DNA of 64,000 nucleotides from Paraburkholderia hayleyella (lineage in GTDB: Bacteria; Pseudomonadota; Gammaproteobacteria; Burkholderiales; Burkholderiaceae), in contig NZ_QPES01000001.1 of the NCBI RefSeq assembly GCF_009455685.1, positions 2,480,001 to 2,544,000 on the forward strand, read 5' to 3'. Shown piece after piece: positions 54,313-63,999 of this stretch. Below the pieces are notes generated by a model. It did no database searches and was not told where the DNA came from. It saw only the letters and a list, made by a program, of their open reading frames with translations. A program made the position numbers and the translations under genes. Each line of letters opens with the position of its first letter. The first letter of the stretch is position 1.

Positions 54313-54418
54313 CGTACCTGCACTCCTGCTTGTACTCTCGCTTGTACTTTCGCTTGTACTCCACACTCCGATGCCCTATCACGTTGCGCTGCGTTGCGTT
54401 GCATGCGCGGCCCCGGGC

Positions 54419-54823
54419 TCAAGGTGCGACGGGATGCGTGCGCAACAGGTTATCTGCCTGCCACTTCACGCGGCTGCAATCGCCTTTGAGCCGCGCCGCG
54501 AAATCGGCAGGGTCGCTCAGACGCAACGCACGCATCGGAATCGCGCCCTTTTCTTCCTGCTGCCAACCGGTTTGCCAACGCTCATCGAAATCTTCAACCG
54601 TCGCAAAGGCTTTTTTCAGCGTTGCCCGATAGCTGGCCACGTTATCCGGCGAAAAGCCGCAGAACTCCTGGGCAAAATGCGCCCGTGCTCCTGCGACTTC
54701 GATGGTCTGGCTGGATTGCGGGTCACTCAGGCCAGTCTCGCCCCGCGCGGCGCCAGACACACCCAGCATAAGCGCGCAGACGAGAAGGCCTGACCACAGC
54801 GGATTGCACTGCCTGGGCTTCAT
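54419..54823 (-). CDS. Secreted small protein of unknown function
   Basis: 134 residues with a signal peptide (NPLWSGLLVCALMLGVSGAA, cleavage near ARG-ET). The mature part is about 105 residues with two Cys (FAQEFCGFSP and LKGDCSRVKW) that could form a disulfide in the periplasm, and helical, charged segments. A strong AGGAGG site precedes the ATG. No family is recognised. It is on the same strand as the GNAT-like gene. Confidence 0.78.
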   Translation of the reverse strand: MKPRQCNPLWSGLLVCALMLGVSGAARGETGLSDPQSSQTIEVAGARAHFAQEFCGFSPDNVASYRATLKKAFATVEDFDERWQTGWQQEEKGAIPMRALRLSDPADFAARLKGDCSRVKWQADNLLRTHPVAP

Positions 54824-55053
54824 GATCGCCTCCTGGTAAATGGGTTAATGGTTAATGGGGGTAATGGGGTTATATAGGGCGTAATAGAACGTTATAGGTG
54901 AACCGGGTACATCCTGGGTGGCGCCACAATGACGCAAACCCGCCCATAGCGTCCTGGCGTCCTGGCGGCAATGGACGAAATCCCTTGCCGCCAGCCGCCT
55001 GTCACGGCATTGTGCAAGGCCTCTGAGGCCTGATCCTTGAACCTGTCGTCCTT

Positions 55054-55374
55054 ATGCCCTGGTTTGTCTATCTGATCGAATGCGCTGACCGCAGCATCTA
55101 TACCGGCATCGCCACCGATGTCGAGGCGCGCTATCACAAACACCTCAACGGCACCGGGGCACGCTATACCCGTTTGCGCAAACCGGTCTGCCTGCTGGTG
55201 GCGTTCGAGCGCGCCGATCGCGCCAGCGCCTCACGGGCGGAGTACTGGATCAAGCGTCTTCCCGCCCGCGAAAAACGGGCGCTCGCCACCGGCCAGCGCA
55301 CGCTCGATTCGGTGCTGCCCACTCCAGCCGAGCCCGTGCCGGATGAACCCGCCAAGGCCCGCCGCAAGCGCTAA
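55054..55374 (+). CDS. GIY-YIG nuclease-family protein (UPF0213/YhbQ type)
   Basis: 106 residues. The GIY-YIG fold is shown by WFVYLIECADRSIYTGIATD, then RYHKHLNGTGARYTR, and the Glu-containing helix ASRAEYWIKRLPAREKRALA. Such small stand-alone proteins are probable DNA endonucleases of unknown role in repair or maintenance. The basic tail (KARRKR) fits DNA binding. Confidence 0.9.
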   Translation: MPWFVYLIECADRSIYTGIATDVEARYHKHLNGTGARYTRLRKPVCLLVAFERADRASASRAEYWIKRLPAREKRALATGQRTLDSVLPTPAEPVPDEPAKARRKR

Positions 55375-55398
55375 GTGCCCCCTTGCCCTTCTGCCCAT

Positions 55399-55436
55399 GA
55401 AAAACCGCGCGGCCCTGACAAGGCACGCGCGGTTAT
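55399..55436. terminator. Hairpin after the GIY-YIG gene
   Basis: AAAACCGCGCG, a 14-base loop, then CGCGCGGTTATCT: about an 11-bp stem with only a weak T-run. It probably terminates the GIY-YIG transcript. Confidence 0.6.
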
Positions 55437-55544
55437 CTCGCGGTGAAGCGGAGCAGCGGAGCAGCAGAAACTCAGGCCGCGCCACCCGGGCAGTCCGGGA
55501 TACCGGTGACAGCCAGGCGGCCCCAGCCCTCGCTCATTGACGGC

Positions 55545-56072
55545 TCATTTGCCGTAATTGGCCACGCCGTCGGCGATTTCCTTGTGCGCGGCTTCGACGC
55601 CCGCCCAGCCTTCGACCTTCACCCACTTGCCTTTTTCGAGTGCCTTGTATTGCTCGAAGAAATGCTTGATCTGGTCTTTCAGATAGGCCGGGACATCATC
55701 GACTGACTTCAGGCTGGCCGTCATTGGGCACACCTTGTCATGCGGCACCGCGATCAGCTTGGCGTCAACGCCGGCTTCGTCGGTCATCTGCAGCATGCCG
55801 AGCGCCCGCGCCCGCACCACGGAGCCCGCCAGCAGCGGAAACGGCGTCAGCACCAGCACATCCACCGGATCACCATCGCCTGAAAGCGTTTGCGGAATAA
55901 AACCGTAATTCGCGGGATAACGCATGCCCGTGCTGATAAAGCGGTCGACGACGAGCAAGCCCAGCTCCTTGTCCGCTTCGTATTTCACCGGATCGCTTTG
56001 CGCGGGAATTTCGATGATGACGTTGAAATCGTGGGGAAGGTCTTTGCCTGCGGGGACGTGATTGAAACTCAT
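55545..56072 (-). CDS. ppa: Inorganic pyrophosphatase
   Basis: 175 residues, standard family I length. It hydrolyses pyrophosphate to drive biosynthesis. Key blocks are DFNVIIEIPAQSDPVKYE, YPANYGFIPQTLSGDGDPVDVLVL (the Asp cluster that binds Mg2+) and FFEQYKALEKGKWVKV. The frame is open to 56132, but MSFNHVPAGKDLPHDFNV at 56072 is the family start. It is near ppx and ppk, the polyphosphate genes. Confidence 0.96.
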   Translation of the reverse strand: MSFNHVPAGKDLPHDFNVIIEIPAQSDPVKYEADKELGLLVVDRFISTGMRYPANYGFIPQTLSGDGDPVDVLVLTPFPLLAGSVVRARALGMLQMTDEAGVDAKLIAVPHDKVCPMTASLKSVDDVPAYLKDQIKHFFEQYKALEKGKWVKVEGWAGVEAAHKEIADGVANYGK

Positions 56073-56215
56073 GAGCGCTCTCTGATCGGAAGGGAAGTCG
56101 GAGGATTGCGGCACAGCCTGGCGGGTACGCAAGCGAAACTTCAGCCAGGCCTTTGGCCAAGCGCTTCGGCCAAGCCTGAAGCGCCAAGGCCCGCATTATA
56201 GCGAATCACCCCGTG

Positions 56216-57724
56216 CTAATCGCCATACACCACGCGGTAAGGCATGCGCACCTTCTCCCATTCGGCGGCTTCCTGAATCAGGCTGTAATCGGTCAGCGGA
56301 TTATGTTTCACCCAGCGCCCAGGGATGCGCACTTCATAGCCGCCATGGGCTTCGGCGACCTGAATCTCGGGCAAGCCGTTGTCGGCACGTCGCCGGCACA
56401 GCAGCACGGCCAGGCGCAAGCAAAAAAGCAGCCGCCATTCGACCTCACGCGCCTGCGCCAGCTTGCCCAGTTTGCCGACGTGCCCCAGCACGAGCGCCGC
56501 CAGCCGCGCCTGGTCCGTGCGGGAAAAACCCGGCATGTCGGCATGGCTGGTGATATAAGCCGAATGCTTGTGATAGGCGCTGTGCGATATCGACAGTCCA
56601 ATTTCGTGCAACGCTGCAGCCCAGCCCAGAAACATCAGGCTCTCGGCGCGGCGCTCGGCATCGGGTTCCGTGAACTGGTTGTAAAAATGCAGCGCCAGCT
56701 CGCTGATGCGCCGCACCTGGGCGCGATCGGCCCCGTAACGGCGCATGCAGCCCTCCACCGTCACGGTGCGCATGTCTTCATGCTGCGAGCGGCCCAGCAG
56801 GTCATACAGCACACCGAGGCGCAGCGCGCCATCGGTCGTGTCCACGTAGCGAATGTCGAGTTCATCGAACACCGCCAGCATGATCGACAGCCCCCCCGCC
56901 AACACCGGAATCCGGTCCGCCTTGAGCGCGACGAGTTTCAGCCGGTTGACGTTCTCCGCCTTGAGCAGCGCGCGCTTGAGCCGCTCCAGCCCACCGCGCG
57001 AAATGCCATGCGTCACGCCCGAATCATTGAAACCGTTAGCCTCGATCAGTTCGGCTAGCGCCCGCGCGGTGCCGGAAGAGCCGATCGCCTGATCCCAGCC
57101 GGTCTTTTTGTACTCGCTGGCGATGATCTGGATTTCACGCGCGGCCGCCAGTTCGGCCTGACGCATCGTATAAGCATCGACATTGCCCGCCGGAAAAAAC
57201 GTGCGGCTATGGCTCACACAGCCGATATACAGGCTTTCCATTTGCAGCGGCGTGTAATGCGCGCCGATGATGAACTCGGTCGAGCCGCCGCCAATATCAA
57301 CCACCAGCCGTTTGCCAGGGCTGGCGGGCACCGAATGCGCGGCACCGGCATAAATCAGCCGGGCTTCTTCCCGGCCCGCGATGACTTCGATCGGAAAACC
57401 CAACGCGGCCTCGGCTTCATGTAAAAAATCAGCGGCGTTCTTGGCAATGCGCAACGTATTGGTCGCCACCGCCCGCACATGCTCGGGATGGAAATCGCGC
57501 AAGCGTTCGCCGAAGCGTTTCAGCGCATCCCAGCCGCGCACCTGGGAAGCCTGATCGAGCAGTTTGTCGCCTGAGAGCCCGGCCGCGAGGCGTACCGTTT
57601 CGCGCAGCGCATCGACAGGATAGATCTGGCTGCCAGCCCCGGTTTCCTCGACCCGGCCCACAATCAGCCGGAAACTGTTCGAGCCAAGATCGACGGCGGC
57701 CAGCAAAAGCGGAGGTTGAGCCAT
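56216..57724 (-). CDS. ppx: Exopolyphosphatase (Ppx/GppA family)
   Basis: 502 residues. It removes phosphate from polyphosphate ends. The ASKHA fold has LLAAVDLGSNSFRLIVGRVE at the N-terminus and VVDIGGGSTEFIIG as the second phosphate loop; the catalytic Glu lies in AGREEARLIYAG. The C-terminal HD-like helical domain includes LHEIGLSISHSAYHKHSAY. It is divergent from ppk, so the two enzymes share a regulatory region. Confidence 0.93.
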   Translation of the reverse strand: MAQPPLLLAAVDLGSNSFRLIVGRVEETGAGSQIYPVDALRETVRLAAGLSGDKLLDQASQVRGWDALKRFGERLRDFHPEHVRAVATNTLRIAKNAADFLHEAEAALGFPIEVIAGREEARLIYAGAAHSVPASPGKRLVVDIGGGSTEFIIGAHYTPLQMESLYIGCVSHSRTFFPAGNVDAYTMRQAELAAAREIQIIASEYKKTGWDQAIGSSGTARALAELIEANGFNDSGVTHGISRGGLERLKRALLKAENVNRLKLVALKADRIPVLAGGLSIMLAVFDELDIRYVDTTDGALRLGVLYDLLGRSQHEDMRTVTVEGCMRRYGADRAQVRRISELALHFYNQFTEPDAERRAESLMFLGWAAALHEIGLSISHSAYHKHSAYITSHADMPGFSRTDQARLAALVLGHVGKLGKLAQAREVEWRLLFCLRLAVLLCRRRADNGLPEIQVAEAHGGYEVRIPGRWVKHNPLTDYSLIQEAAEWEKVRMPYRVVYGD

Positions 57725-57928
57725 GGCGATGCGAACTCCGGACGCGCTGTTGAAAAAAACATCCCGGCCATCTTGAGCCTTGCAGCGTCACTCGACAAGG
57801 CTATGGCCAGACATTCCGTGAGGTGCAAGAAAATGGGTGGGCCAACGGGACAGATAAGGGTGCAAGGAAACACCTGCCGGCGCAAAAAAAAGCACCGCGA
57901 ATACAGCGTAGAATTTACCGCATTAGGC

Positions 57929-57946
57929 CTGTCATCAAAGCGCCAT
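57929..57946 (+). promoter_or_regulatory. Possible Pho box upstream of ppk
   Basis: CTGTCATCAAAGCGCCAT fits the PhoB direct repeat CTGTCAT-N4-CTGTCAT perfectly in the first half and at 4 of 7 in the second. It lies 123 bases before the ppk start. phoB-phoR are encoded just downstream of ppk. Confidence 0.45.
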
Positions 57947-58068
57947 CATACTGTGAGAGTTTCCGGACATCCGGCATGCCTGGCTTCGCCGAGTTGCGCC
58001 CCGAGTTTCGCCCCGAGTTGCGCCGAGTGTCACGTCCCCTGCCCGCCGTCCTTCCCAGCTTGCTCCTC

Positions 58069-60135
58069 ATGCCCCCTTCTCCTCCTCTGCTGAACCGCGA
58101 ACTGGGCATCCTCGGGTTCAACGAGCGGGTTCTGGCGCAGGCCGCCGATCCTGCCATGCCCTTGCTCGAGCGCCTGCGGTTTATCTGCATCACCAGCAAT
58201 AACCTCGATGAATTCTTTGAAGTCCGGATCGCGGGCCTGCTAGAGCAGATGGGCGACAACCTGGGGGCCCTGGCGCCGGATGGCATGTCGCTACAGCATG
58301 TTTACGATCAGGTCGCGCAGCGCACGCACCGGCTCGTGCAGCGGCAATATGCCTTGCTTAACGACACCATCCTGCCCGCGCTTGAGCGCGAAGGCATCCA
58401 TTTTCATGGCACGCCCGTTTGGGACGCGGCGCAAACCGAATGGGCGCATCAATACTTCACCGATGAGTTGCTGCCCGTGCTGACGCCCATCGGGCTCGAC
58501 CCAGCGCATCCGTTTCCGCGCGTGCTCAACAAAAGCCTGAACTTCGTGGTCGAGCTCGAGGGCAAGGATGCCTTCGGGCGGCAAGCGCTGCTCGGTATCG
58601 TGCAGGCCCCTCGCGCCCTGCCGCGCCTCGTGCGCATGCCGCCAGCGCTCTCGGGCTATTCCTATGGTTTCGTCTTGCTGAGTTCGCTGCTGCAACGTTT
58701 TATCAATGCGCTCTTTCCGGATCTGGTCGTGCGTCACTGCTATCCGTTTCGCATCACACGCAATAGCGAACTCTTCGTCGATGAAGACGAAATCACGAAC
58801 TTGCGTGTCGCGCTGCAAGGCGAGCTGCCCGCGCGCCACCTGGGCAATGCGGTGCGTCTGGAAGTCGCCGCCGATACGCCCGCCCATCTGGTGCGCCGCC
58901 TGCTCCATGAAAGCGCGCTCTCCGAATCCGATTGCTATTACATCACGGGCCCAGTGAACCTCGCGCGCCTGATGTCCTTGCCCGAGATGGTGGAGCGGCC
59001 CGATCTGAAATTTATTCCACACACACCCGCCATCTCGCCGCGGCTGAAAAACGGCGCCAACCTGTTCGACGCGCTCGATCAGGGCGACGTCCTGCTGCAT
59101 CATCCTTACGAGAGCTTCCAGCCCGTGCTGGAGCTACTGTTGCAAGCCGCACGCGATCCCAGCGTCGTGGCGATCAAGCAGACCATCTATCGCACCGGCA
59201 GCGAATCGCCGCTGATGGATGCGCTGATGCTGGCCGCACGTAACGGCAAGGAAGTCACGGTGGTGGTCGAACTGCTGGCGCGCTTCGACGAAGAAACCAA
59301 TATCAACTGGGCGGACCAGCTCGAAGCCGTGGGCGCGCATGTGGTCTACGGCGTCGTGGGTCATAAATGCCACGCGAAAATGATGCTGATCGTGCGTCGC
59401 GTATCCGTTGCGGGCAAGACCACGATGAAACGCTACATCCATCTCGGCACAGGCAACTACCATCCCCGCACCGCGCGCCTGTATACCGACTTTGGCCTGA
59501 TGAGCGCCAATCAGGCCTTGTGCGAAGACGTGCATAACGTGTTCCAGCAACTCACCGGTATCGGCGGCAAGCTGGCGCTGCGCGAACTGTGGCAAGCGCC
59601 CTTCACGTTGCAGCCGAAACTGCTGGAGGCGATCCGCACCGAAGCCGACCATGCGCGTTCGGGCAGGAAAGCACGCGTCATCGCCAAGATGAATGCGCTG
59701 CTCGAACCGACGGTCATTGCCGAGCTTTATGCCGCCTCGCAAGCCGGCGTGAAAATCGACCTGATCGTGCGTGGCGTGTGCGCGTTGCAACCCGGCGTGC
59801 CGGGGCTCTCCGAAAACATCACGGTGCGCTCGATCATCGGGCGTTTTCTGGAGCATCACCGGATCTTTTACTTCCATGCCGGTGGCGAAGAACAGGTTTA
59901 TTTGTCCAGCGCCGACTGGATGGATCGCAACCTGTTCCGGCGCGTTGAAGTCGCGTTTCCGGTATGCGAACGGCAGCTCAAGCGACGCGTGATTGCCGAA
60001 GGCCTGTCGGCGCTGCTCAGCGACAACCAGACGGCCTGGCTCATGCAAAGCAACGGCGAATACGTACGCCGCCGCACCGGCAAAATCGCGCGCAACGCAC
60101 AGTTGAATCTGCTAGCGAAGTTTTGCCCGCCTTGA
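58069..60135 (+). CDS. ppk: Polyphosphate kinase 1
   Basis: 688 residues, normal for Ppk1. It polymerises the gamma-phosphate of ATP into polyphosphate. The start MPPSPPLLNRELGILGFNER has the conserved LNRELxxLxFNxRVLxxA motif. The phospholipase D-like catalytic domains contain GHKCHAKMMLIVRR (phospho-His candidate), YIHLGTGNYHPRTARLYTD and the C-terminal RVEVAFPV. The frame is open from 57823, but homologues start at about 58069. Downstream, phoR is convergent. Confidence 0.95.
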   Translation: MPPSPPLLNRELGILGFNERVLAQAADPAMPLLERLRFICITSNNLDEFFEVRIAGLLEQMGDNLGALAPDGMSLQHVYDQVAQRTHRLVQRQYALLNDTILPALEREGIHFHGTPVWDAAQTEWAHQYFTDELLPVLTPIGLDPAHPFPRVLNKSLNFVVELEGKDAFGRQALLGIVQAPRALPRLVRMPPALSGYSYGFVLLSSLLQRFINALFPDLVVRHCYPFRITRNSELFVDEDEITNLRVALQGELPARHLGNAVRLEVAADTPAHLVRRLLHESALSESDCYYITGPVNLARLMSLPEMVERPDLKFIPHTPAISPRLKNGANLFDALDQGDVLLHHPYESFQPVLELLLQAARDPSVVAIKQTIYRTGSESPLMDALMLAARNGKEVTVVVELLARFDEETNINWADQLEAVGAHVVYGVVGHKCHAKMMLIVRRVSVAGKTTMKRYIHLGTGNYHPRTARLYTDFGLMSANQALCEDVHNVFQQLTGIGGKLALRELWQAPFTLQPKLLEAIRTEADHARSGRKARVIAKMNALLEPTVIAELYAASQAGVKIDLIVRGVCALQPGVPGLSENITVRSIIGRFLEHHRIFYFHAGGEEQVYLSSADWMDRNLFRRVEVAFPVCERQLKRRVIAEGLSALLSDNQTAWLMQSNGEYVRRRTGKIARNAQLNLLAKFCPP

Positions 60136-60172
60136 CGAAGTTGTACCCGCCTTCAAGCGCCTTCAAGCGCTT

Positions 60173-61486
60173 TCAAGCCGCGGGTGTCTCACAGCGCACG
60201 GTACGCGCCACCGGGAACTGCACGGTGAACGTGCTGCCGCGCCCTTCTTCGCTTTTGATTTCGAGCCGCGCATCATGCCGTTGCAAGACGTGCTTGACGA
60301 TCGCCAGACCCAGCCCGGTGCCACCGGTATCGCGCGAACGGCTACGGTCCACGCGATAAAAACGCTCGGTGAGCCGCGACATGTCAGCCATCGGAATGCC
60401 TAGCCCGCTATCGCTCACGGCGAACGTCGCACAGCCCTTCACCTCGTACCAGCTCACGTCAATCGCTCCGCCCTCGGGTGTGTAGCGAATCGCATTCGTG
60501 ACGAGGTTGCCCAGGGCGCTCAGAATCTCGCTTTCGGCACCCGTGACACTCAAGCGCTCATCACAGTCGAACGTGATCCGGTGCCGCCCACCGGAGAGAT
60601 TCTCAGCATCCTCGCGCAGGTGGCGCAACACCGCGTGCATCTCGAGCGCCTGCTCACCTGGCAAGCGGCTATCGCCTTCGAGCTGCGCCAGCACCAGCAG
60701 GCCGCTCACGATGTGCTGCATACGCGCAGCCTGCTGCGCCATCAGCGCCAGATAGCGCTGCTGCTCGGCCACGCTAAGCGGCAACTCGCGCATCGTTTCA
60801 AGAAACCCGGTGAGCACGGTCAACGGTGTCTTGAGTTCATGCGAAACGTTGGCGACGAAATCGCGCCGCATCGCATCGGTGCGCTCGAGCTCAGTGATGT
60901 CATGCGACAGCACCAGCTTGCGCCGCTCGCCATAGGGAATTACCTGCACCGACAGCACGTTGTGGCGCGCCTCGCCCATGCCCGGCATCAAGAGCGCACC
61001 GGCGTACTGATGCGCGTTGAGATAGCGCACGAAGTCAGGCTGACGGACCAGATGCGTCATGTACTGGTGCAAGTCGCGCGGCGCATCGAGGCCGAAATGC
61101 GCCTGCGAAATCGCATTGCACCACTCGATCCGGTCACGCTCGTCGAGCATCACGACGCCGTTAGGCGATGCCTGAATCGCCTGAATAAATCGCGCATGCT
61201 GCTGTTCGACATCACGAATCTGGCCATGCCAGCGCTTGGCGAGCCTGTACAGACGGTAATAAATTTCGCCCCAGGCACCCGAGGCGCTCGGAATCTCGCC
61301 ATACGCCGGGGTATCGAGCAGGCGCCACAGACGCTGCTGGTGAAACGCCCCCACCAGGCCGTGCGCCAGCAGCAGCAGCACCGCCAGGAGCAATGCCGCT
61401 TGCAGCCCAGCTATGGCCGCCACAGCGGCACACAGCACAAGCAGCAGCACGAGGAAAACAAGGAAGCGCGCCCAGATGGAATTCAT
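60173..61486 (-). CDS. phoR: Phosphate-regulon sensor kinase PhoR
   Basis: 437 residues from the ATG at 61486. Two N-terminal membrane helices (FLVFLVLLLVLCAAVAAIAG, then ALLLAVLLLLAHGLVG) precede a PAS domain (IQASPNGVVMLDERDRIEWC) and the kinase core. The phospho-His is in FVANVSHELKTPLTVLTGF; the ATPase has NLVTNAIRYTPEGG and GTGLGLAIVKHVL. It senses phosphate starvation through Pst/PhoU and phosphorylates PhoB. It is the last gene of the pst-phoU-phoB-phoR run. Confidence 0.95.
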   Translation of the reverse strand: MNSIWARFLVFLVLLLVLCAAVAAIAGLQAALLLAVLLLLAHGLVGAFHQQRLWRLLDTPAYGEIPSASGAWGEIYYRLYRLAKRWHGQIRDVEQQHARFIQAIQASPNGVVMLDERDRIEWCNAISQAHFGLDAPRDLHQYMTHLVRQPDFVRYLNAHQYAGALLMPGMGEARHNVLSVQVIPYGERRKLVLSHDITELERTDAMRRDFVANVSHELKTPLTVLTGFLETMRELPLSVAEQQRYLALMAQQAARMQHIVSGLLVLAQLEGDSRLPGEQALEMHAVLRHLREDAENLSGGRHRITFDCDERLSVTGAESEILSALGNLVTNAIRYTPEGGAIDVSWYEVKGCATFAVSDSGLGIPMADMSRLTERFYRVDRSRSRDTGGTGLGLAIVKHVLQRHDARLEIKSEEGRGSTFTVQFPVARTVRCETPAA

Positions 61487-61566
61487 GACCTTGCGTTGAG
61501 AAAAACACGGGAAAACACCACTGTCATCAACCGCCCACTGCCCATGACCCATGGCCCGCCAAACGG

Positions 61567-62277
61567 TCAGCTAACGCCCATGGCAAGACGATAGCCGCTA
61601 CCGCGCACGGTTTCGATCATCGCGTCGCACGCTGCGGGCTTGAGCGCCGCGCGCAGCCGCTTGATGTGCACGTCAACGGTCCGCTCTTCGACAAACACAT
61701 GGTCGCCCCACACCTGATCGAGCAATTGCGTGCGGCTATGCACTCGCTCCGGATGCGTCATGAAAAAATGCAGCAGACGAAATTCGGTTGGCCCCAGCTC
61801 CAGCCGGAGCTCGCCTTGCACCGTGTGCGCCGCGACCCGATGCGTGGCGGGATCGAGCCTCAGGCCGTTGATCACCACGGTGTCTTCGGTAAGCTGCGGC
61901 GCACGGCGGCGCAGCACCGCCTTGATGCGCGCCATCAGTTCCCTGGGCGAGAACGGCTTGGTGACGTAATCGTCCGCGCCGGTTTCGAGGCCCAGCACCT
62001 TGTCGCGCTCATCGCCGCGCGCGGTCAGCATGATGATCGGGATATGTCTGGTGCGCTCGCTCGCACGCAGCTCGCGGGCGAAAGCCACGCCTGAGCACCC
62101 CGGCAACATCCAGTCGAGCAGGACCAGATCGGGCAATACGTCGCGGATCAGGCTCTCGGCCTGCTCCGCGTTGTACGCGCGAATCGCGCAATAACCCGCA
62201 TGCTGGAGATTGACCGCTATCAGCTCGGCAATCGCGGGTTCGTCTTCGACGACGAGAATGCTGCCCGGCATTGGCAC
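61567..62277 (-). CDS. phoB: Phosphate-regulon response regulator PhoB
   Basis: 236 residues. The receiver domain has the acidic pair EDE near residue 11, the phospho-acceptor Asp55 (LVLLDWMLPG), and Lys in YVTKPFSPREL. The C-terminal OmpR/PhoB winged helix (LRLELGPTEFRLLHFFMTHP, VDVHIKRLRAAL) binds Pho boxes. It lies between phoU and phoR. Confidence 0.96.
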   Translation of the reverse strand: MPMPGSILVVEDEPAIAELIAVNLQHAGYCAIRAYNAEQAESLIRDVLPDLVLLDWMLPGCSGVAFARELRASERTRHIPIIMLTARGDERDKVLGLETGADDYVTKPFSPRELMARIKAVLRRRAPQLTEDTVVINGLRLDPATHRVAAHTVQGELRLELGPTEFRLLHFFMTHPERVHSRTQLLDQVWGDHVFVEERTVDVHIKRLRAALKPAACDAMIETVRGSGYRLAMGVS

Positions 62278-62320
62278 CTCTGGTTTTATCTGGTCTGGTT
62301 GAGTTTAACGCCGCGGCCCA

Positions 62321-63025
62321 TCAGCCCAGGGCTTCGCGTTCAAGCGCGTCGTGCGGCTGGTGCCGCACGTCGGTGCCCTTGACGATATAGATGATGAATT
62401 CAGCGATATTTTTAGCGTGGTCACCGATGCGCTCAATCGCCTTGGCGATAAAGAGAAAATCGAGCCCAACCGAAATCGAGCGCGGGTCTTCTGTCATGTA
62501 CGAAATCAGCTTGCGCACGAATGCACGGAATTCCTCATCGATGGCACGGTCGTCCTGCACGATCTGCGCCGCTGCCACGGTATCGAGCCGGGCAAAGGCA
62601 TCGAGGGCGCGCCGCAGGATCGACACCGCCAGCTCACCAGAGAGCTTGATTTCCGCGATGTTGATCGTGCGCGAAGCGCCGTCTTCCATCAGGCGCCGGG
62701 TGCGCTTGGCGATTTTTTCGGCTTCGTCGCCAGCGCGTTCGAGGTTGGTGATGGTCTTCGAAATCGCTATCAGCAAACGCAAATCGCGCGCCGCAGGCTG
62801 ACGGCGCGCGATGATGTTGCTGCATTCTTCGTCGATTTCGATTTCCATTGCATTGAGGCGGACTTCGGCAGCGCTCACCTGATCGGCCATCTCGGCATCG
62901 AAATGATTCAGCGCGTACATCGCATTGATGATCTGCGACTCAACGAGCCCGCCCATTTCGAGCACTTTGGATGAAACCAGGTTCAGGTCGGCATCGAACT
63001 GGCTGGAAAGATGTTTGTCGGACAT
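62321..63025 (-). CDS. phoU: Phosphate-transport regulator PhoU
   Basis: 234 residues with two three-helix repeats. KHLSSQFDADLNLVSSKVLE starts the fold, and the metal-binding E/D-x-x-x-D motifs appear in ERAGDEAEKIAKRTRR and ERIGDHAKNIAEF. PhoU links the Pst transporter to PhoR and keeps the Pho regulon off when phosphate is plentiful. Confidence 0.96.
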   Translation of the reverse strand: MSDKHLSSQFDADLNLVSSKVLEMGGLVESQIINAMYALNHFDAEMADQVSAAEVRLNAMEIEIDEECSNIIARRQPAARDLRLLIAISKTITNLERAGDEAEKIAKRTRRLMEDGASRTINIAEIKLSGELAVSILRRALDAFARLDTVAAAQIVQDDRAIDEEFRAFVRKLISYMTEDPRSISVGLDFLFIAKAIERIGDHAKNIAEFIIYIVKGTDVRHQPHDALEREALG

Positions 63026-63055
63026 GTCGCGCTCCGTGGCCCAGGCAAAAAAATA

Positions 63056-63916
63056 TCAGCCAAAACGGCCGGTGATGTAGTCTTCGGTTGCTTTATGGGC
63101 GGGTTTAATAAATATTTTTTCAGTGTCGCCGAACTCGATCAGCTCGCCCAGATACATGTAGGCGGTGTAGTCCGAGCAACGCGCGGCCTGCTGCATGTTG
63201 TGCGTGACGATCACCACCGTATAGTCACTTTTCAGCTCCGCAATCAGCTCCTCGATGCGGCCCGTCGAAATCGGATCCAGCGCGGAACACGGCTCATCGA
63301 GCAACAGCACTTCCGGGCGCACCGCAATGCCGCGCGCGATGCACAGCCGCTGCTGCTGGCCGCCCGAGAGCCCGTAGCCGCTTTGGCCCAGCTTGTCCTT
63401 GACCTCATTCCACAACGCCGCCTTGGTCAAGGCCCATTCAACACGATCGTCCATCTCGGAGCGCGAGAGCTTCTCGAACATTTTCACGCCGAAGGTAATG
63501 TTGTCGTAGATCGACATCGGGAACGGCGTCGGCTTCTGAAACACCATGCCCACGCGTGCACGCAGCAGCGAGATATCGCGCCGTGACGTCAGCAGGTTTT
63601 CGCCATCCATGAGGATCTCGCCTTCGGCACGCTGCTCGGGATACAGCGCATACATTTTGTTGAAGGTGCGCAGCAGCGTGGATTTACCGCAGCCGGAAGG
63701 GCCAATGAAAGCCGTGACCTTGTGCTCGGGAATCCGCAGGTTGATGTTTTTCAGCGCATGAAATTTGCCGTAAAAGAAGTTCAGATCGTTGACTTCGATC
63801 TTTGCCGCCTGCACGGCGTGCGCCAGGTGCTGCCCCTGCGTGGCGGTGCGCTCATACGCATGGGCCATCGCGTTGCGGGAAGAGGTGTGAAGAGAAGACC
63901 TCGTCATCAGGTTCAT
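63056..63916 (-). CDS. pstB: Phosphate ABC transporter ATPase PstB
   Basis: 286 residues. Walker A GPSGCGKST, signature LSGGQQQRLCIARG, Walker B LLLDEPCSALDP and the switch His in VIVTHNMQQAARCSD are intact. NFFYGKFHALKNINL is typical PstB. About 30 extra N-terminal residues (TRSSLHTSSRNAMAHAYERT) precede the domain, so a start at a later ATG (the one before AHAYERT) is possible. It is the energy subunit of high-affinity phosphate uptake. Confidence 0.95.
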   Translation of the reverse strand: MNLMTRSSLHTSSRNAMAHAYERTATQGQHLAHAVQAAKIEVNDLNFFYGKFHALKNINLRIPEHKVTAFIGPSGCGKSTLLRTFNKMYALYPEQRAEGEILMDGENLLTSRRDISLLRARVGMVFQKPTPFPMSIYDNITFGVKMFEKLSRSEMDDRVEWALTKAALWNEVKDKLGQSGYGLSGGQQQRLCIARGIAVRPEVLLLDEPCSALDPISTGRIEELIAELKSDYTVVIVTHNMQQAARCSDYTAYMYLGELIEFGDTEKIFIKPAHKATEDYITGRFG

Positions 63917-63927
63917 CGGTCGGTTTC

Positions 63928-63999
63928 CTTAGCGTTTTGAGAAGATCGTGCGCGCGAGGATATTCAATCCCAGCACGCCGAGCGTGATCAGGAACACCC
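63928..63999 (-). CDS. pstA: C-terminal end of phosphate permease PstA (partial)
   Basis: The last 23 codons on the minus strand read GVFLITLGVLGLNILART then IFSKR and stop, the usual hydrophobic tail of PstA, 11 bases upstream of pstB. The rest lies beyond the window, whose last printed base is 63999. Confidence 0.85.
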
